Counted from the stretch's first letter, positions 37,691 to 52,026 are shown. The stretch is DNA of 64,000 nucleotides from Loxodes magnus (GCA_946699065.1 CAMPDV010000524.1:62001-126000); one strand, 5' to 3'. Notes: generated by a model not told the origin, from the letters alone. Translations and numbers: made by a program.

Positions 37691-38711
37691 TCGATGCTGG
37701 ATAAATGGAAGTTATCTCCTTTCAGATATTGTCCTTTAGTTTGTTTTCTTACTTTTTAACTTATATAGATTTAAGATTAGTTTATTTCTGAATATTTTTA
37801 GATAAGTTTAAAATATTCTGAGCTACTCAGATTTTCTATAACTTAAATAATAGAATTTTGTTACTTGTCTATTAGGATTTTCGTATATTAAGAAATAACT
37901 AAAATAATGATAATTTATTGAAATTCATATATATCTAATATTTCCTTCACTTTTAATTAGTTAGCTTTTCTATAGCCTACTGTTCAAAATAGTAGAATAT
38001 TCAAATTCATTAAAAACTTTAAAAATATATGTAAACTTAATAAGAAGCTAGAAGTTATAGAATAACCATGATAATTAGATAGTTAAAGTAAAGCATTAAA
38101 CATATAGCCATAAAAGATAAGTAATATAAACATATAAATGATTACTATAATTTGTTCTCTCTATTTCTTATTTTATAGCTTTTAGTAATTTTTATCTTCT
38201 TAAGAGGTTATTATCCTTAATTCCTTTAAATAATAAGCTTTACTTATTTATTTTTGTAATTTTCTTATTTTTATTTATTTCTCTCAATCAAACAAATAAT
38301 TAAAGGATGATTGATAAAAGGGTATTAATATTATCCATATAAATAAGTAATGCATAACATTAATTTTAAACAATTATTTTACTATATGCTTCACTTAACC
38401 CTATTATAATAAATTATTATAAATAGCTGTAAATCAATGAGGTGCAATGCGCTCAATAATAAAAGTTTTTTTAATATGCATTTAAACTTTTTGTTAAAAC
38501 TATTAATAAACAGTTATAATGTAAAAGTATTTATTTCTAACTTATAATATAATATATTTTATTATAATATAGCTACTAATCAATTAGGGGTAAGTATCAT
38601 AATTTATGATGCTTCATTATTTATTTTATAATTCTAACTTTTTCTTTTCTTTTTCTTTTGCTTATATCATAATTTACCTTTATTAACTACCTTTTAAACA
38701 ATTATTATAAA
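37691..38711. promoter_or_regulatory. Divergent T/F-box intergenic region, unit 3
   Basis: It carries the GC-rich motif near 38,436-38,455 with one change (ggtgcaatgcgctc) and the conserved block directly before the F-box ATG. Confidence 0.45.
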
Positions 38712-40864
38712 ATGGCTGAAAATACTAGAACGTCAAGTATTTAGCCCAGCGAACCTATACTCTTTTAGAAATAAAAGCAGGAAGAGTAATCTAAATAAGA
38801 TATTTCAAGTCAGTAAGGCTAAACTGCTAAAAGCGAAGTCTTGCAAGAGGAACAACTAGGGATGAAAAATATAAGGAAGAATAAAAATAAAATATAGAGA
38901 AGCATGAGAGAAAATATTAGCTAAAATAGTCTATGCTTTGGAATAGCAAATATATCTTGGATTTGCTTACATAATTTCTAAATCTAAATGATATAGCTTA
39001 GTTACAGTAAGTAAATAGATATTTCTATAATTTTAGTTATCTATTTAAGGAACTGTACATTTATAGAGTAAAAAACGAAAAATTATAAACGAAGAATAAG
39101 ATAGAATGAATTTTGAGATAGATAAGTAAATCTGATGTAGAAACAATAGATATAGATGGAAACTTTTTGTCTTAAAATGTGTGCCTATAAATTAGGAATA
39201 ATTTAGAGAAATCTATAAACCTCAGAATTTAAAAACTGAAAAATCCCTCTCTAATGAAACTAAAGGAAATTATAATATAAAATTGATCCAATAATAATTT
39301 TGATTCCTTACCTAATCTATAAAATATAAAAAGTTTAGCCAGCTTAAAAATTGAAGATACTATAATTAGAGATTAAAATTTATACTTTATGCAAGAGTTA
39401 ACAAATTTAAAATCAATATATCTCAACAAAGTCAAATAGATATCAGGTTAGTTTTTGGTTGATTACTGTTAAAGTCTAAAAATAGAAAATTTAGAAATAG
39501 ATTGTGAAATGATAAATTACCAAAAGATAAAAGATTATTTAAAAATAAAGGGATAATACATTCATAACATTAATATAAACTATAATAAAAAATTAGACGA
39601 ACTTATTGATTTTTGCCCTAACTTAAATAAAATTTAAATAATAGAAACATATAAGGAACCTGATTAGTTTTTAGATAAAGTTAAAAGGTTAAGCCTTTAA
39701 AGGTTTAGCCTTAGAAATACTTAATTCTCAGATTAGGCTTTAAGAGATTTATTTAGTTGTCAGAATTAAAATCTTGAAGCAATTGAAATGTTTCATAAGA
39801 ATTCTTTTAATTACGAATTTTTCTAATTTATTCTGTAAAACTTTCCTAATATAAAGAATCTATGATGAATTTAAGATAAGGATAATAATTAAATTGATAA
39901 CTAGCAATAGAGTAAAGATTAATAGGATATTAACTTTGGAAATTAGAAATTTCTTTATAATCTAGAGAAAGTTTTTATAAAGGATGCTTAACAATAAAGT
40001 GATTAGATTTTAAGAGTTCTGCTATATAAAGCTCCTAATATTAAATCATTAATTTTTGATAATTTATTTACTTAAGTTAGTAATACATAATAAGTAAATA
40101 TGCAATTGGAAGAAAATATCTTAGTTTAGATATCACACTAATTTATAAAGTTAGAGTTTATTTACTTTTGATAATGCGATTTTGTTAGAGATGAAACTAT
40201 CTTATTCATAATTTAAAATGCTCCTAATCTAAAAAACTTAGATGTTTATAAAATGAATAAAATTAAAAATGAAACGATTCAATAGCTTGGTATTTATTCA
40301 TTTAAACTAGAGTATATTTAATTAAGAGAAATTAATCATATAACAGATGAAACTCTTTACTTAATTTTTAAAAACTGCACTCATTTAAAGCATATTTCCA
40401 TTCAAAAAAGTGAACAAACTTTGAAAGGAAGTTTAGCAACTTAAAAATTATAATCCTAAGAGATAATTAATAGTTCTTTTAGTGAGAGCAATATCGAATG
40501 TAAAATTTGAATTAAATAAATTATTTAAATTAAAAATTTAATATAATTAGAATTAAAAGGGCTAAGTTTAGTAAATGAAGATGTAGTTTAAATAATTAAA
40601 AATTGTTCTAAGTTAAAAAATTTAAATCTTGAAAGTAATGAAGAAATAACGGAAGCAGCATTTCCTATAAGAGATGAGACTGGGTCTTAATATCCAATTT
40701 GGAGCAGCTTGAGAAAATTAAACTTAACATAATGTACTAAAGTAAATGTTTAATGAATCAATTTAATGGCTCTACAGTTCACAAAAATAGAAATATTTTG
40801 TGAAAGACTGACAAGACTGAAAGAGCAAGAAATGGATTTTGATGTGAGAAGTATTTGACTTTGA
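38712..40864 (+). pseudogene. F-box/LRR gene, unit 3, single-base deletion
   Basis: The sequence matches the intact copies apart from one missing base near 38,869 (gaaaaatataagg for gaaaaataataagg), which makes the length one short of a multiple of three. It removes the F-box from the frame of the LRR region. The near-pristine remainder suggests the lesion is recent. Confidence 0.75.
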
Positions 40865-41396
40865 ACTAGAAATAAATAAATTAAAGTATTTAAAAAATTA
40901 AAAATATAAAATAATTCCATTATTTCATAAACTCTATACATTTCATAAAACAAATGCTAATTAATAATTCTAATAAAATAGATTTGGTATTTAAATTAAT
41001 TACAAATAAGATTAGTATTTATATTAATTAAACTCAGTTTGATAAAGATTTAATAAAAAAGTATAAAAGCTTAAGTAAAATGAATGTAATAAAATGCTAA
41101 TAGTGTAATTTAATAAGGAAAAAGTATAAAAACAATTAATATTCTTAAATTTTGATAAATCTTTTAAATATTAAAAAAATGCTAGAGTTATTAAATAGTA
41201 AATTAGTAATTAAATAAGCTTAATATTATGGATAAAAGTTGTTGTTTATAAAAGGTATTAATATAAAAATAAATATTTTAATATATATTAAATTTATTGA
41301 GAAAATATTATTTAAGTGAAACCAACATCGTTGCATATAAAAAATTTTATATCTAATTTAAAAATATAGTATATTAATAATATAAAAAGAAACGAA
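40865..41396. other. Spacer between F-box gene and gene P, unit 3
   Basis: AT-rich and equivalent to 4,206-4,738; no gene is seen. Confidence 0.45.
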
Positions 41397-42236
41397 GTGT
41401 CATTTTTTAAAACAGGATTTTTCGCGGCTTCAAGAAACCAGGAGTTAGTAACGACCTATAGAAACTAGGACTTGGAAGAGGCCATTATTAAGGTCGTTGA
41501 GTTCAAGCAAATCTCCCACCTATGAAGAGAAACCTAGGAAATAGAAAACAAATTATACAATCAGAAGTATCAAATTAAACTACATAACAGTAAATAAACT
41601 ATTATTAGCTGATAAAAGTAGTGCTGAACCTCCAGAAAAAGATAAAAAAGCTGAAGAAAGATAAAAGGATACTGAAGAAAAAACTTGAAATTGCAAAGGA
41701 AATAGAATCAAGACTCATGAACTAAGAAAGAAACCTTAACGCATTTTGAAACATTTTACAAGACCAAAACAGCCATTCATAGAACTAGCATTAAAAGCAG
41801 AAAGAGATGGACAAAATAAAAGAAGAAAATCAACAAATATTGTAGTATTAAATTGAACTAAGAGAACAAGAAACGAGTCAATATAATTAAAGGAGAAAAA
41901 AAATCAAAATTTAAACCTAAAAGAGAGGAGAAAAGATACTAATACTGCAACTTCAAACAAAACTGTGGAAAAGATGTTAGAAATTTTCCAACTTTAAATA
42001 AGAATACTGAAACCATTAAAAGAAGTTTGGAGAATGAAAATAAATAAAAAATCAACTAAAACTATCAAGAGAAAGAGTATATTGTAAAAAAATTGGAAAA
42101 ATTTGCAAGAAAAATATTTCAAGGCGAAAAGAGAACTCAAGAATCACATATATGACAAGGAGAAAAATTGTAGAGATTTTGAAACTTTTATATTAAACCT
42201 CAAGAGCAATCTAGAGGTTGGTTAGAAAGAAGTTGA
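41397..42236 (+). pseudogene. Gene P, unit 3: start codon lost
   Basis: It carries the same ATG-to-GTG change as unit 2 and its spliced length is not a multiple of three. It is almost identical to unit 2 over its whole length, so the two share a recent common copy. Confidence 0.6.
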
Positions 42237-42477
42237 AATACCGCGAAAAAGCCAAACATTTAATTATGTCTTGTCTAGTAAATTAGTAATAGATAATATA
42301 TAAGAGTTAGTAAAATCTGTGTTAGCTATTTTAGATTTTTATGTTCGATATTTGTTATGTATCTGAATATTTTTGTATATTTTTAAGAAATTTTTATTTT
42401 CTACTTTGATTAATAATCAATATATAAAAAATATAAGTATTTAAAATACACCTTATATTAATAGCAAGCTTATGTAA

Positions 42478-43540
42478 TCAAGCAAACTTAGAAATAGCTA
42501 ACAATAATAATTTTTTTAAGAGATTTTAAAACTTTAATATGTTCTATAAATTTGTAAATTTATTAAGTTTAAGTATATATTTATTTATAGATACTAATTT
42601 ATATTTTTATTTGCAACTTTTATATCTAAAACTAATGTAATTTCTTCCTTTTAACTTTTTAGACATTTTATAAAGTAATATTAGCAAAAATTTGATTTGA
42701 TAATATGTAAATAATACATTAACTATCTTTTATTAATCGTTAATTATTAATATAGTTTTCCCTTTAGCTTAAAAGTCAAAATTGATTTATTAGTATAATA
42801 ATTTATTCTTCTATTTTCTATTTTCTCCTTGTTTTGGACATTTACGTCACAAAAGAACCGTACTGTTGCATAATTGGCATCTTTTTTGGTCTATGAATTT
42901 TTCTTTCTTGTTTTTCTATTTTCATGGGTTTATTTTGAAGTCTTCTGCAAATTTTCTTCAATTTATTGGAGTCTTAAATCTAATTAAACTCAATTTTTTA
43001 ATTTTGATCTCTCATTATTCAAATATCATTCTCTAACCTGCTATTCGTTCATAAACTCAAGCTTTAGCTCTTCAGTCTACCATATGGACTTCATCATCAT
43101 CTTCATGATTTATTGGGTTTTTATTTATTTCGTATATTTCTTCCTTCAATGAATTTAAGTCCTCTTCGAATTTTTTTTATAAGCGTATAAATTAGCTGGT
43201 TTATCTATCAAGAGTCCATTTATTCTATTTCAATGTTATCTAAATCAAAGGTATCATAGTATATAATGAATAAACTTGCTTCACCTTCTTCATTTGTTTT
43301 TATTTTTTAATTACTACTTTTAGTGATTACGTTGAGTGGTCTCTTTTTCAGTTTTCAATGGAAGTATTGATTGTATTGATAATATTCTGTTCTGAATTTT
43401 TTTTAGTATCTTCATTGCTGGTTAATTTTTGTCTACATAAGGTTGAACTTTTGAAATTAAGACGTGATAAGAGAAAATATTTCTATCTTCTCTCTTGTTT
43501 TGATGAGGTTGTAAAAGAAACCTTTCTTGAAGCTAGCCAT
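42478..43540 (-). pseudogene. Gene Z, unit 3: frameshifted near the start
   Basis: One additional base near 43,511 shifts the frame after MASFKKGFF. The 17-nt intron and the A8 run are as in unit 2. The zinc-knuckle region reads CQLCNSTVLLWRKC, lacking the ligand His. Confidence 0.6.
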
Positions 43541-43744
43541 TGAGAAACTAGATTTATAATTTAAATTCATAGAAGAAACACTCAAGATAAAATTAAATCG
43601 CAATAATAATTAAATTAGAATAAATTGATAAATAATATAATGAAGTTCCTAAAATGTTTTAATCCGCATTTTCTTAATTTTAATATAAAATAAAATAATT
43701 TTAATAAAAGTAAGAATAAGAATAAATTTTATTACTCATTAATA

Positions 43745-44105
43745 TAAGAATAAAATATTAATTTAAGTAGAAACCAGAAGGAAATGGATTGTAGGAGGAA
43801 GATAAGATGGCGGACTAACAAAGTCCTACATAGTCTTTTAGTTAGGGAGAGAGAAAGGTTCGCCTTTCAGCTTTATCGAACTCACATAAGCACTCAAATT
43901 CTTGCTTTTTCTATGATACCACTTATATTATACTTTCCTTTCCTCTAGAATGGCTAGAAAGGATGAGATCAGAATGAAATTATTTTGTCCTCATAGCTGA
44001 AAGCTTCCAAACAGTGTTAGTTTTCAGTATTAATTGAATTATCCACTTGCTCGAATGCTAACTAAAAGAGTCCAAAGTCAATTTCCAGGTGAACTCCATT
44101 ATTTA
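43745..44105. ncRNA. Candidate structured RNA, unit 3 (strand undetermined)
   Basis: This is the second copy of the hairpin-rich segment at 16,986-17,335. The stem near 43,857 is GGTTCG/CGAACT (outer G-C now G-U), and the one near 43,998 is CTGAAAGC/GTTTTCAG (inner G-C now G-U); both still pair. The ATG frame across it has only replacement differences (S/N, G/S, S/F, G/R), arguing against protein. Confidence 0.4.
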
Positions 44106-44271
44106 TTTAATAAATTTAATATATTAAAAATATTTATTTTTATATTTAAAACAACTGAATAATTATAAACTTAATTTTTGAATTACTAAAGTTTTATTTA
44201 ATAGATATTGTGAAAGAATAGAATTATTAAATAAATTTACTTTTAATGAATACTTAAATTATTTTTCTTAT

Positions 44272-46421
44272 TCAAAGTCAAATACTTCTCAAATCAAAAT
44301 CCATTATTTTATCTTCGTGTGATACTTTCATTCTGTCACATACGAATTCTATTTTCGTAAACTGTTGAGTCATTAAATTTATCCATTAAATATTTACTTT
44401 AGAACACTATCTTAAGTTTAATGTTCTCAAGTTTTTCCAAATTGGATAGTAAGATCCAGATTAATCTCTAATAGAAAACGCTTCTTCCGTTATTTCTTTA
44501 TTATTTTGCAAATTTAAAATTTTTAACTTATAACAATTTTTTATTATGTAAACTACATCTTCATTTACTAAACATAGCCCCTCTAGTTCTAATTATTTTA
44601 AATTTTGTAATTGATTCATTTATTTTATTCACGTTTTACATGTAAACCTGCTCTTTCCATAAGAAGTATTAGTTAACTCCTATAGCTATAGTTTTTATGT
44701 TGATGTATTTTATTTTTAAATTTATTAACTTTGGCTTATGAAAATTTTCTAGAAATTAGTGCAGTTTTTAAAGATAAAGCTTAGAGTTTAATCTGTTATA
44801 TGATTAATTTCTCTTAAATTAATACTCTCTAATTTAGAGGAATAAATACCTAGCTATTGAAATGTTTCATCTCTAATTTGATTCATTTTATCCAAGCCTA
44901 AACTTCTTAGATTAGGTGAATTTTAAATAATGAATAAGAAAGTTTCATCTTTAATTGAGTCACATTATCAAAAGCAAATATGCTCTAACTAGCAAAATTA
45001 GTGAGGAATCTAAGCTAAGATAATTTCTTTCTATTGCATATTTACTTATTATATGTTACTTGCTTAGCTGTACATATTGTTAAACTATATTTATCTAATA
45101 TTAGGACTTTTTTAAAGTAGAAACCTTAAAATTCAATCACTTTATTATCAAACATTATTAACAAAAAGCTTCTCAAGACTAGAAAATAATTTAAACTGTG
45201 CAAAGTTAATATCTGATTAGTCTTCACTCTATTACTAGTTATCAACTTAGATATGGTAATTACCTTAAATTCATCTTAGATTCTTAATATTAGGAGAGCT
45301 TTAGAGAATTAGTCAGAATAGTTTGTATTTAAATGGATTTTCATAAAACATTTAAATAGTTTCAAGATTTTCATACTTACGATCAAATAATTTAGAGTCT
45401 TATCTGAAAATTACGTGCAAATGCTTATGCTTTGAAGGTCTAATTTTCTAATTTTCTCTAAAAGTTTATCAGGTTATTTATAAGATGATTCTAATTCAAC
45501 TATCCTTAAGTTAGGGCAAAAATCAATAAGTTTATCTACTTTTTCATTAGAGTTTATATTAATGCTATGAATGTATTATCCCTTTATTTTTAGATAATCT
45601 TTCACTGTTTAGTAATTTATTGCTTCACTCTCTATATCTAACTCTTTTATATTTAAATTTAGACAGTAGTCTACCAAAAACTAACCTGTTATCTCATTAA
45701 CTTATGAGAGGCATATTTATTTTAAATTTTCTAAGCATTCAATGAAATATAAATGTTAATCTCTAACTGTAGTATCATAAATTTATAAAATGGTTAAGCT
45801 TTTAAAATTTGAAAGGTTAGGCAGAGATTCAAAGTTATCATTACGCCAGCTTTGTATTACAGCTTCTTTTAACTTCATTAGAGAGGAATTTTTCAGTTTT
45901 GAAATTCTGAGATTTATAAATTTCTCTAAATTATTCCTAATTTATACACACACATTTTAAGATAAAAAATCTCCATCTAGAACTATTTTTCCTACATCAG
46001 AATAGCTTATTTATTTTAAAATTCATTCTATCTTATTCTTTGTAATTTAAATATCATTTTATATTATTTAAGTGTCCAATTCCTTAAATAGATAACTAAA
46101 ATTATAGAAATATCTATTTACTTACTATAACTAAGCTATATCATTTAGATTTAGAAATTTAGTAAGCAAATCCAAGATATATTTGCTATTCCAAAACATA
46201 GACTATTTTAGCTATTATTTTCTCTCATGCTTCTCTATATTTTATTTTTATTCTTCCTTATTATTTTTAATCCCTAGTTGTTCCTCTTATAAGGTTTTAT
46301 TTTTAACAGTTTAGCCTTACTGAAGTGAAATATCTTATTTAGATTACTCTTCCTGTTTTTATTTCTATAAGAGTATAGGTTCGCTAGGCTTAATACTTGA
46401 AGTTCTAGTATTTTCAGCCAT
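44272..46421 (-). pseudogene. F-box/LRR gene, inverted, next to unit 3; 4-bp deletion
   Basis: This is a diverged member of the family, with start MAENTRTSSI and the same TGA end. The length is two over a multiple of three, explained by a 4-bp loss near 45,395 in an LRR. It encodes the conserved tryptophan before RNDNFESLP as TGG where paralogues have TGA. Its 5' flank matches that of the other F-box genes for about 100 bp. Confidence 0.72.
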
Positions 46422-46870
46422 TTTATAATAAATGTTTAAAAGGTAGTTAATAAAGGTAAATTATGATATAAGCGAAAGAAAAAGAAAAGTTAGAATTATA
46501 AAATAAATAGTTTAGTAACATAAATAATAATATTTAGCCTAATCTATTACTTAACGTTTTAATTTTATGTATTAGCTTATTAGTAACCTTTATCATATAT
46601 ACTACTTACTTTTAATTTATCTGATATTATTTAGATTAATTTTAATTATTAGATATATTTGTTTATAGATAATTAGGTATTAAAAGGACTAATATTAAGA
46701 TAATAATTATTATATTTATTTTATATCAAATATTTAAAAGTGCTTTAGTTTCTTTAGATATTTACATTTTAAATACGGATTACTATGTAATCATTAGGGT
46801 TTCTTTCTGGATGCCACTACAGATAAGGGTGGCTAAGATTTATAAAGAAGTCTAATATCTCTTATTTTAA
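46422..46870. other. 5' flank of inverted F-box gene
   Basis: The first 90 bp match the conserved F-box promoter block; the next part resembles 52,440-52,580. A G-richer tract near 46,795-46,840 (ggatgccactacagataagg) is unexplained. Confidence 0.35.
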
Positions 46871-47014
46871 ATGTCGGCAAACAAGGTAATAAAACAAGAT
46901 GAAGAGGAAATGAATAGAGAAGTCTAGTCAATTTTTATTTTATTGCATCTATCTTAGAGATTGTTTTATCTAAACCAGATTCAAGATATTAAAAATAAAA
47001 TAATTCCAGTTTGA
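46871..47014 (+). CDS. Possible small protein (47 residues)
   Basis: The frame MSANKVIKQDEEEMNREVQ is charged and ends IPV followed by tandem TGATGA. It has no recognised family and no second copy in the window. The protein-like N-terminus and the double TGA are the only support. Confidence 0.25.
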
Positions 47015-48935
47015 TGAAATATGATGTCTCAAAGTAAATCCAAGAAATAAGATGTAATTGATATAACATTTAAAGTTATTTTTTAATTTAATTTGTTTAA
47101 AACCAATTAAAGGAGACATCACATAAATTTAATTAATTAGTTAATTTATTTATTTTCATTTATTATTTTATCTAATTTATACTTTTTTACTTTAAAATTT
47201 TTTTATTTAGCTTTTTATTAAATTGATGTAAAATAGATAACTAAATGCAAAAAAATGAAAAAATACTTATATAATTTATTTAAAATATATTTTATATTTT
47301 TATTATGCGATTAATTTTATTAAATTAAATTCAAATTTCCCTTATTTGGCTTTTCATACAAGAAAAGAAGCTTAAAGTAAAAAGCATTTTACTTACTTCG
47401 GTTTTGCATAACTTTTTTCCAGCTTTTCTTGGTATTATTTAATTTCCAATATTAACTTCTTTAAACTAATAAAAATATATTTTTATTTCCTTTTAATGTA
47501 TGAAATAATAATCTTTTTACAATTACTAGAAATTTATATCTTCAAACTTTGCTAAATAATAGAAATCAAAATACTAATTAATAAACTAGTAATTTTTAAT
47601 TTAACTTACAGAAATTTTTTATATTATTCATTAATCAAAATTGAGCAAGGTAACTAGTACTCTTTTTATAAGGATTCATTGAAGAAGTTTATTTCCTTCT
47701 TCTTTTGCATTTTTATTACAATATTTTTCAAAAGATATTGGAATGGAATTTAATTTTCATAAATAAAAAAACTTGAAAAGTTATTTTTTATTTGCATAAA
47801 GTTGTTTAATTTTAACCGTTTCATTAGTGAGGCAGAATTGCCTGACACGTACATAAATAAATTCTTAGTTTAAAATTAATGTGGAAAAATAATGTAGACT
47901 GTTGATAATAAGTATAAGGGTATATTTTTCTTGGTATTTAAAAATAAAATGCAATATTGAGAATAAGTAACTAGATGTTGATAAGAAGTGAAATAAATAA
48001 TAGTATTACAATTACAATTAAAATGATAGGAAATATTAAATAATTAAATTATTTATCTCTATAATAAATTTGTATCTTAGTTACTTTCAATTAAACTTTT
48101 AGTTTGATTAGAAGTTTTTATTTGATTTAATTAATTAGATGCTAGGAATCTTTTATTACTTCTACTTATTTTTAATTTACTTTTATTTTTAAATATTTAG
48201 TTATAATTTAAATTACTCTAGTTTAATTTATATCTACATGCTTTTATTTTTCTATGCATCAAATGTTATTATCTTAGTCTTCATTTTTATATTTTATTAC
48301 CAAATAACTAAAAAGGATATAAATAATACTTTATAACTTACATCTAAAATACAATAAATTTGAGATATAATAGAAATTAAAAATATAAGCATCATTTATA
48401 ATACTATATAGAAAGAATTCTCATCTACAGTATAATTAAAAGGGAATAATAGTAAATATTAGCATTTTCCTAACTAAATTATATTAAAAATTTAAAATTA
48501 CTGCCATAAGAGTTTCATAATCAAATTACTTAAAAAAAGAGAATAAAATATTATAATGATAAATAGAGTAAATAATAAGTAATATATTTAAATCAATAAT
48601 TACCCTTTTAATTCATCTAAATACTTTTATTAAATCAATCTAGTCTTTATGCCTTATTACCTACTTTTAGATTTAACTTATAATTAAAAAAAACTAATAA
48701 ATCTATTATTTATCTTATGAACCTATTCTTTATCATCTGTTTAGCTTCATATACATTCAATATTTTTTTAATGGCTAGTAATTTTAAAAGTTTTCTCTTC
48801 AAAATATAGAATAAATTATTTTCGTCAAAAATAGGAAAATGTAGCTAAACTTAACAAGATACAAGAAATTATATTATAAATATAGATATTTAGATAGTAA
48901 AAGAACATAGTCTAAATAAAAAAAATTAATTAATT
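47015..48935. other. Gene-poor AT-rich region
   Basis: About 1.9 kb of very AT-rich DNA. No coding frame, RNA or repeat copy was recognised. Confidence 0.5.
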
Positions 48936-49330
48936 AATCAAAGTGATGTCATGTTACTAGGTATGTCACGAATTAATCATTTATATCAATGCAAATGCTC
49001 TCACTAATTTTTTCAGTCTTAGTCTGGCCACTATTGAGACGTGTAAATTTTCTAAATTGGGAAGTTTCTTATTAAAAATTTATTCTGAGCATTGATGTAA
49101 ATATCAGTCTTCTTAAATAAAATATAAATAAGAATTAGAGATTAAGGATATTAAATGGCCCATCAGTCAAACCTTCGTATCACTTGCTAGAATCTGTAGG
49201 CAAGTTAGTCATTTCACTTCTATAATTGTCCACCTTATTCGTGGTGGAAAAAATTCGAGATTACTCACAATACAGTATACACTGAACCAGATTACCTACT
49301 AGTACTTCCGATTGTGACTGACATCTATTT
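48936..49330. other. Unexplained GC-richer island
   Basis: This segment is clearly richer in G+C than its flanks. It has a hairpin CCACC-ttattcgt-GGTGG near 49,228-49,245, the word atgtca repeated near 48,947-48,967, and no protein-like frame. It could be an RNA gene or element; no family was recognised. Confidence 0.35.
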
Positions 49331-49555
49331 TTATTAATAAAGTATATAATAATAGTATAATGGAAAATAAGCAGTATATATGATAAAGTTTATAAATAAG
49401 TGAATATAACAGATAAATAGTTAAGTAATAAATTAGAGGTAAATATCATAATCTAAGTTGCTAAATTATTTATTTCATAACTATAACTTTTTCTTTTTCT
49501 TTTGCTTATATCATAATTTACCTTTATTAACTACCTTTTAAATATTTATTATAAA

Positions 49556-51698
49556 ATGGCTGAAAATACTTGAAGTTCAAATATTTATTCCAGTGAATCT
49601 ATACTCTTAAAGAAATAAAAACAGGAAGATTATTCTGAATAAGATATTTCAAGTCAGTAATATTAAAATCCTTAGAATGAAGTCTTGCAAGAGGAACAAC
49701 CAGGGATGAAAATTAATAAGGAAGAATAAAAATAAAATATAGAGAAGTATGAGAGAAAATAATAGTAAAATTAGTAGATATTTTGGAATGATAAATATGT
49801 ATTTTATTAAATTACGCAATTTCTAAATGTTAGTGATATAGCTTAGTTACAGTAAGTAAATAAATATTTCTATAATTTTAGTTATCTATTTAAGGAACTA
49901 GATAATTATAGAGTAAAAACGAAGCATTATAAACGAAGAATAAGATAGAATGAATTTTGGGATAGATAATTAAATCTGATGTAGAAAAAATAGTTCTAGA
50001 TGGAAATCTTTTGTCTTAAAATGTGTGCCTATAAATAGTGAAAAATTTAGAGAAATCTATAAATCATAGAATTTAAAAACTGAAAAATTCCTCTCTAATA
50101 AAACTAAAGGAAGTTATAATATAAAACTGATCCAATAATAATTTTGATTCCTTACCTAATCTATAAAATTTAAAAAGTTTAACCAACTTAAAAATTTAAA
50201 ATATCACAATTAGAGACTATAATTTATACTTTATACAAGAGCTAACAAATTTAAAATCAGTATAGCTTTCTTAAGTTAGTGAGATAACAGGTTAGTTTTT
50301 GTTTGACTATTGTCTAAATCTCTATATATAAGAGTTAATCATAAGAAATGAAATGATAGATTATTAAAAGATGAAAGATTATTTAAAAATAAAGGGATAA
50401 TATATTCATAACATTAATATAAACTTTAATTAAAAAATAACATAATTTATTGATTTTTGTCCTAACTTAATGAAAATTGATATAAGATCAGTTTATAAAG
50501 AATCTGATTAACTTTTAGAAAAAATTAAAAATTTAGATTTTAAAATTTTTTCCATTTGAAATTGTGAATTCTCAGACTAAGCTTTAAGAAATCTATTTGC
50601 TGTCCAGCATTAAAATCTTGAAACTATCGAAATGCTACATAAAAATCCTTTTAAATAAGAGCTTTTTCAACTAATTCTTTAAAGCTCTCCTAATATAAAG
50701 AATCTAATATTAATTGAAGATAATTAAAATAATTAGGTTGATAACTAGCAATAGAGTGAACATTATTAAGGTATTAACTTCATAGAGTAGAAGTTACTTA
50801 CTAATCTGTAAGAAGTTTCTCTAAAAATGTTTATTAATAAAGTGATCTAATTTTAAGACTTCTACTCTAAAAGGCTCCAAATATTAGATCATTAATGTTC
50901 AAAAATGTTTAAAATTAAGTTAGTTTCTAATAAGCAAATATGCAACTGAAAGAATACATCTTAGCTTAGATATAGCACTAATTTTGTAAGTTAGAGATTA
51001 TTTACTTTTGATAATGCGAATTTGTTAGAGATGAAACTATTTTATACATAATCTAAAACTCACCTAATCTAAGAAGCTTAGGAATTGAGAAAATGAATCA
51101 AATTACAAACGAAACATTTCACTAGATAGGTACTTACCTAACAAAATTAGAGAGATTTGATTTGGGAGAAATGAATCATATAACAAATGAAACTCTCTGT
51201 TTCATCTTCAAAAACTGTATAAATTTAAAAAACATCTCCATCAAACAAAGAAAATAAAGTTTAAAGAAAAGCTAAATAACGTTAAATTTATAATCCTAAG
51301 AAATAACTAAAGGAGTATACAATCTTGAATGTAATAATTTTATTAAATAAATGGTCTAAATATAAAATTTAGAAACATTATAACTAATAGACCTATAGTT
51401 AGTAAACGAAGATGTAGCTTAAATAATAAAAAATTGTTCTAAGTTACGAACTTTAAATCTTGAAAGCAATGACGAAGTAACGGAAGAAGCTTTTCCTATT
51501 TGAGATGAATATAGGTCTTAATATTAATTTTGGATAAACTTGAGAGAGTTAAGCTTAAAGAAATGTTCAAAAGTAAATATGTAATGAATCATTTAAATGA
51601 GATAGTAATAAACAAAAATTAAAATATTACCTGAAGTCGTGAAAAAAGCACAAGAAAATAAAGAAATGGATTTTGATTTGAGAAATATTGAATTTTGA
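49556..51698 (+). pseudogene. F-box/LRR gene, diverged free-standing copy, frameshifted
   Basis: It has full-length similarity with the family, preceded by the shared promoter block, and ends RNIEF-TGA where others end RSIWL-TGA, which fixes the true stop codon of the family. One A is missing from the run near 49,916 (gtaaaaacgaag for gtaaaaaacgaag), and the length is one over a multiple of three. Confidence 0.7.
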
Positions 51699-52026
51699 AT
51701 TATAAACAAATAAATAAAATATTATTTAAAATTTAATGATTCCATATTTAAACTAATTTAGAAATATCATTAATATTCTCTAATTTAAATAAATTATCTT
51801 TCTAACATTTTTGTATAGGTATTAAAATTCTAAAATAGTAAAGTATTTGATAAATAAATATGATTATAGAGCGCGTAGCACCTCATTGGCGCGCAGTTCT
51901 TTCTATATTAATATTTAATATTAAACAAAGTATTTTAATACTTCTTGTTGTTCGTTCTATTTGTCCAATAAGTCACGTCAGCTCCAAATGGGAAATCTAC
52001 CTATTAAAGATTATTCTAGAATCTTG
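51699..52026. other. Spacer with GC-rich hairpin motif
   Basis: At 51,868-51,893 it contains a variant of the T/F-box intergenic motif (GCGCGtagcacctcattggCGCGC) able to fold as a 5-bp all-GC stem. No gene is seen. Confidence 0.45.

Larger units (their letters stand above)
34670..44560. repeat. Composite repeat unit 3
   Basis: A third copy in the same orientation as units 1 and 2 begins about 270 bp beyond the actin stop codon. It contains T (minus, frameshifted), F-box gene (plus, one missing base near 38,869), P (plus, start codon lost), Z (minus, one extra base near its start) and the hairpin-rich segment. It runs directly into a complete inverted F-box gene (44,272-46,421), of which unit 2 keeps only the tail. 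At the boundary with the actin flank the match to units 1 and 2 ends at an A/T homopolymer. Confidence 0.85.

Noticed and set aside
43358-43543. Plus-strand frame starting MEVLIVLIIF
   Set aside because: Antisense of the N-terminal exon of gene Z; the minus strand carries the charged, conserved protein.
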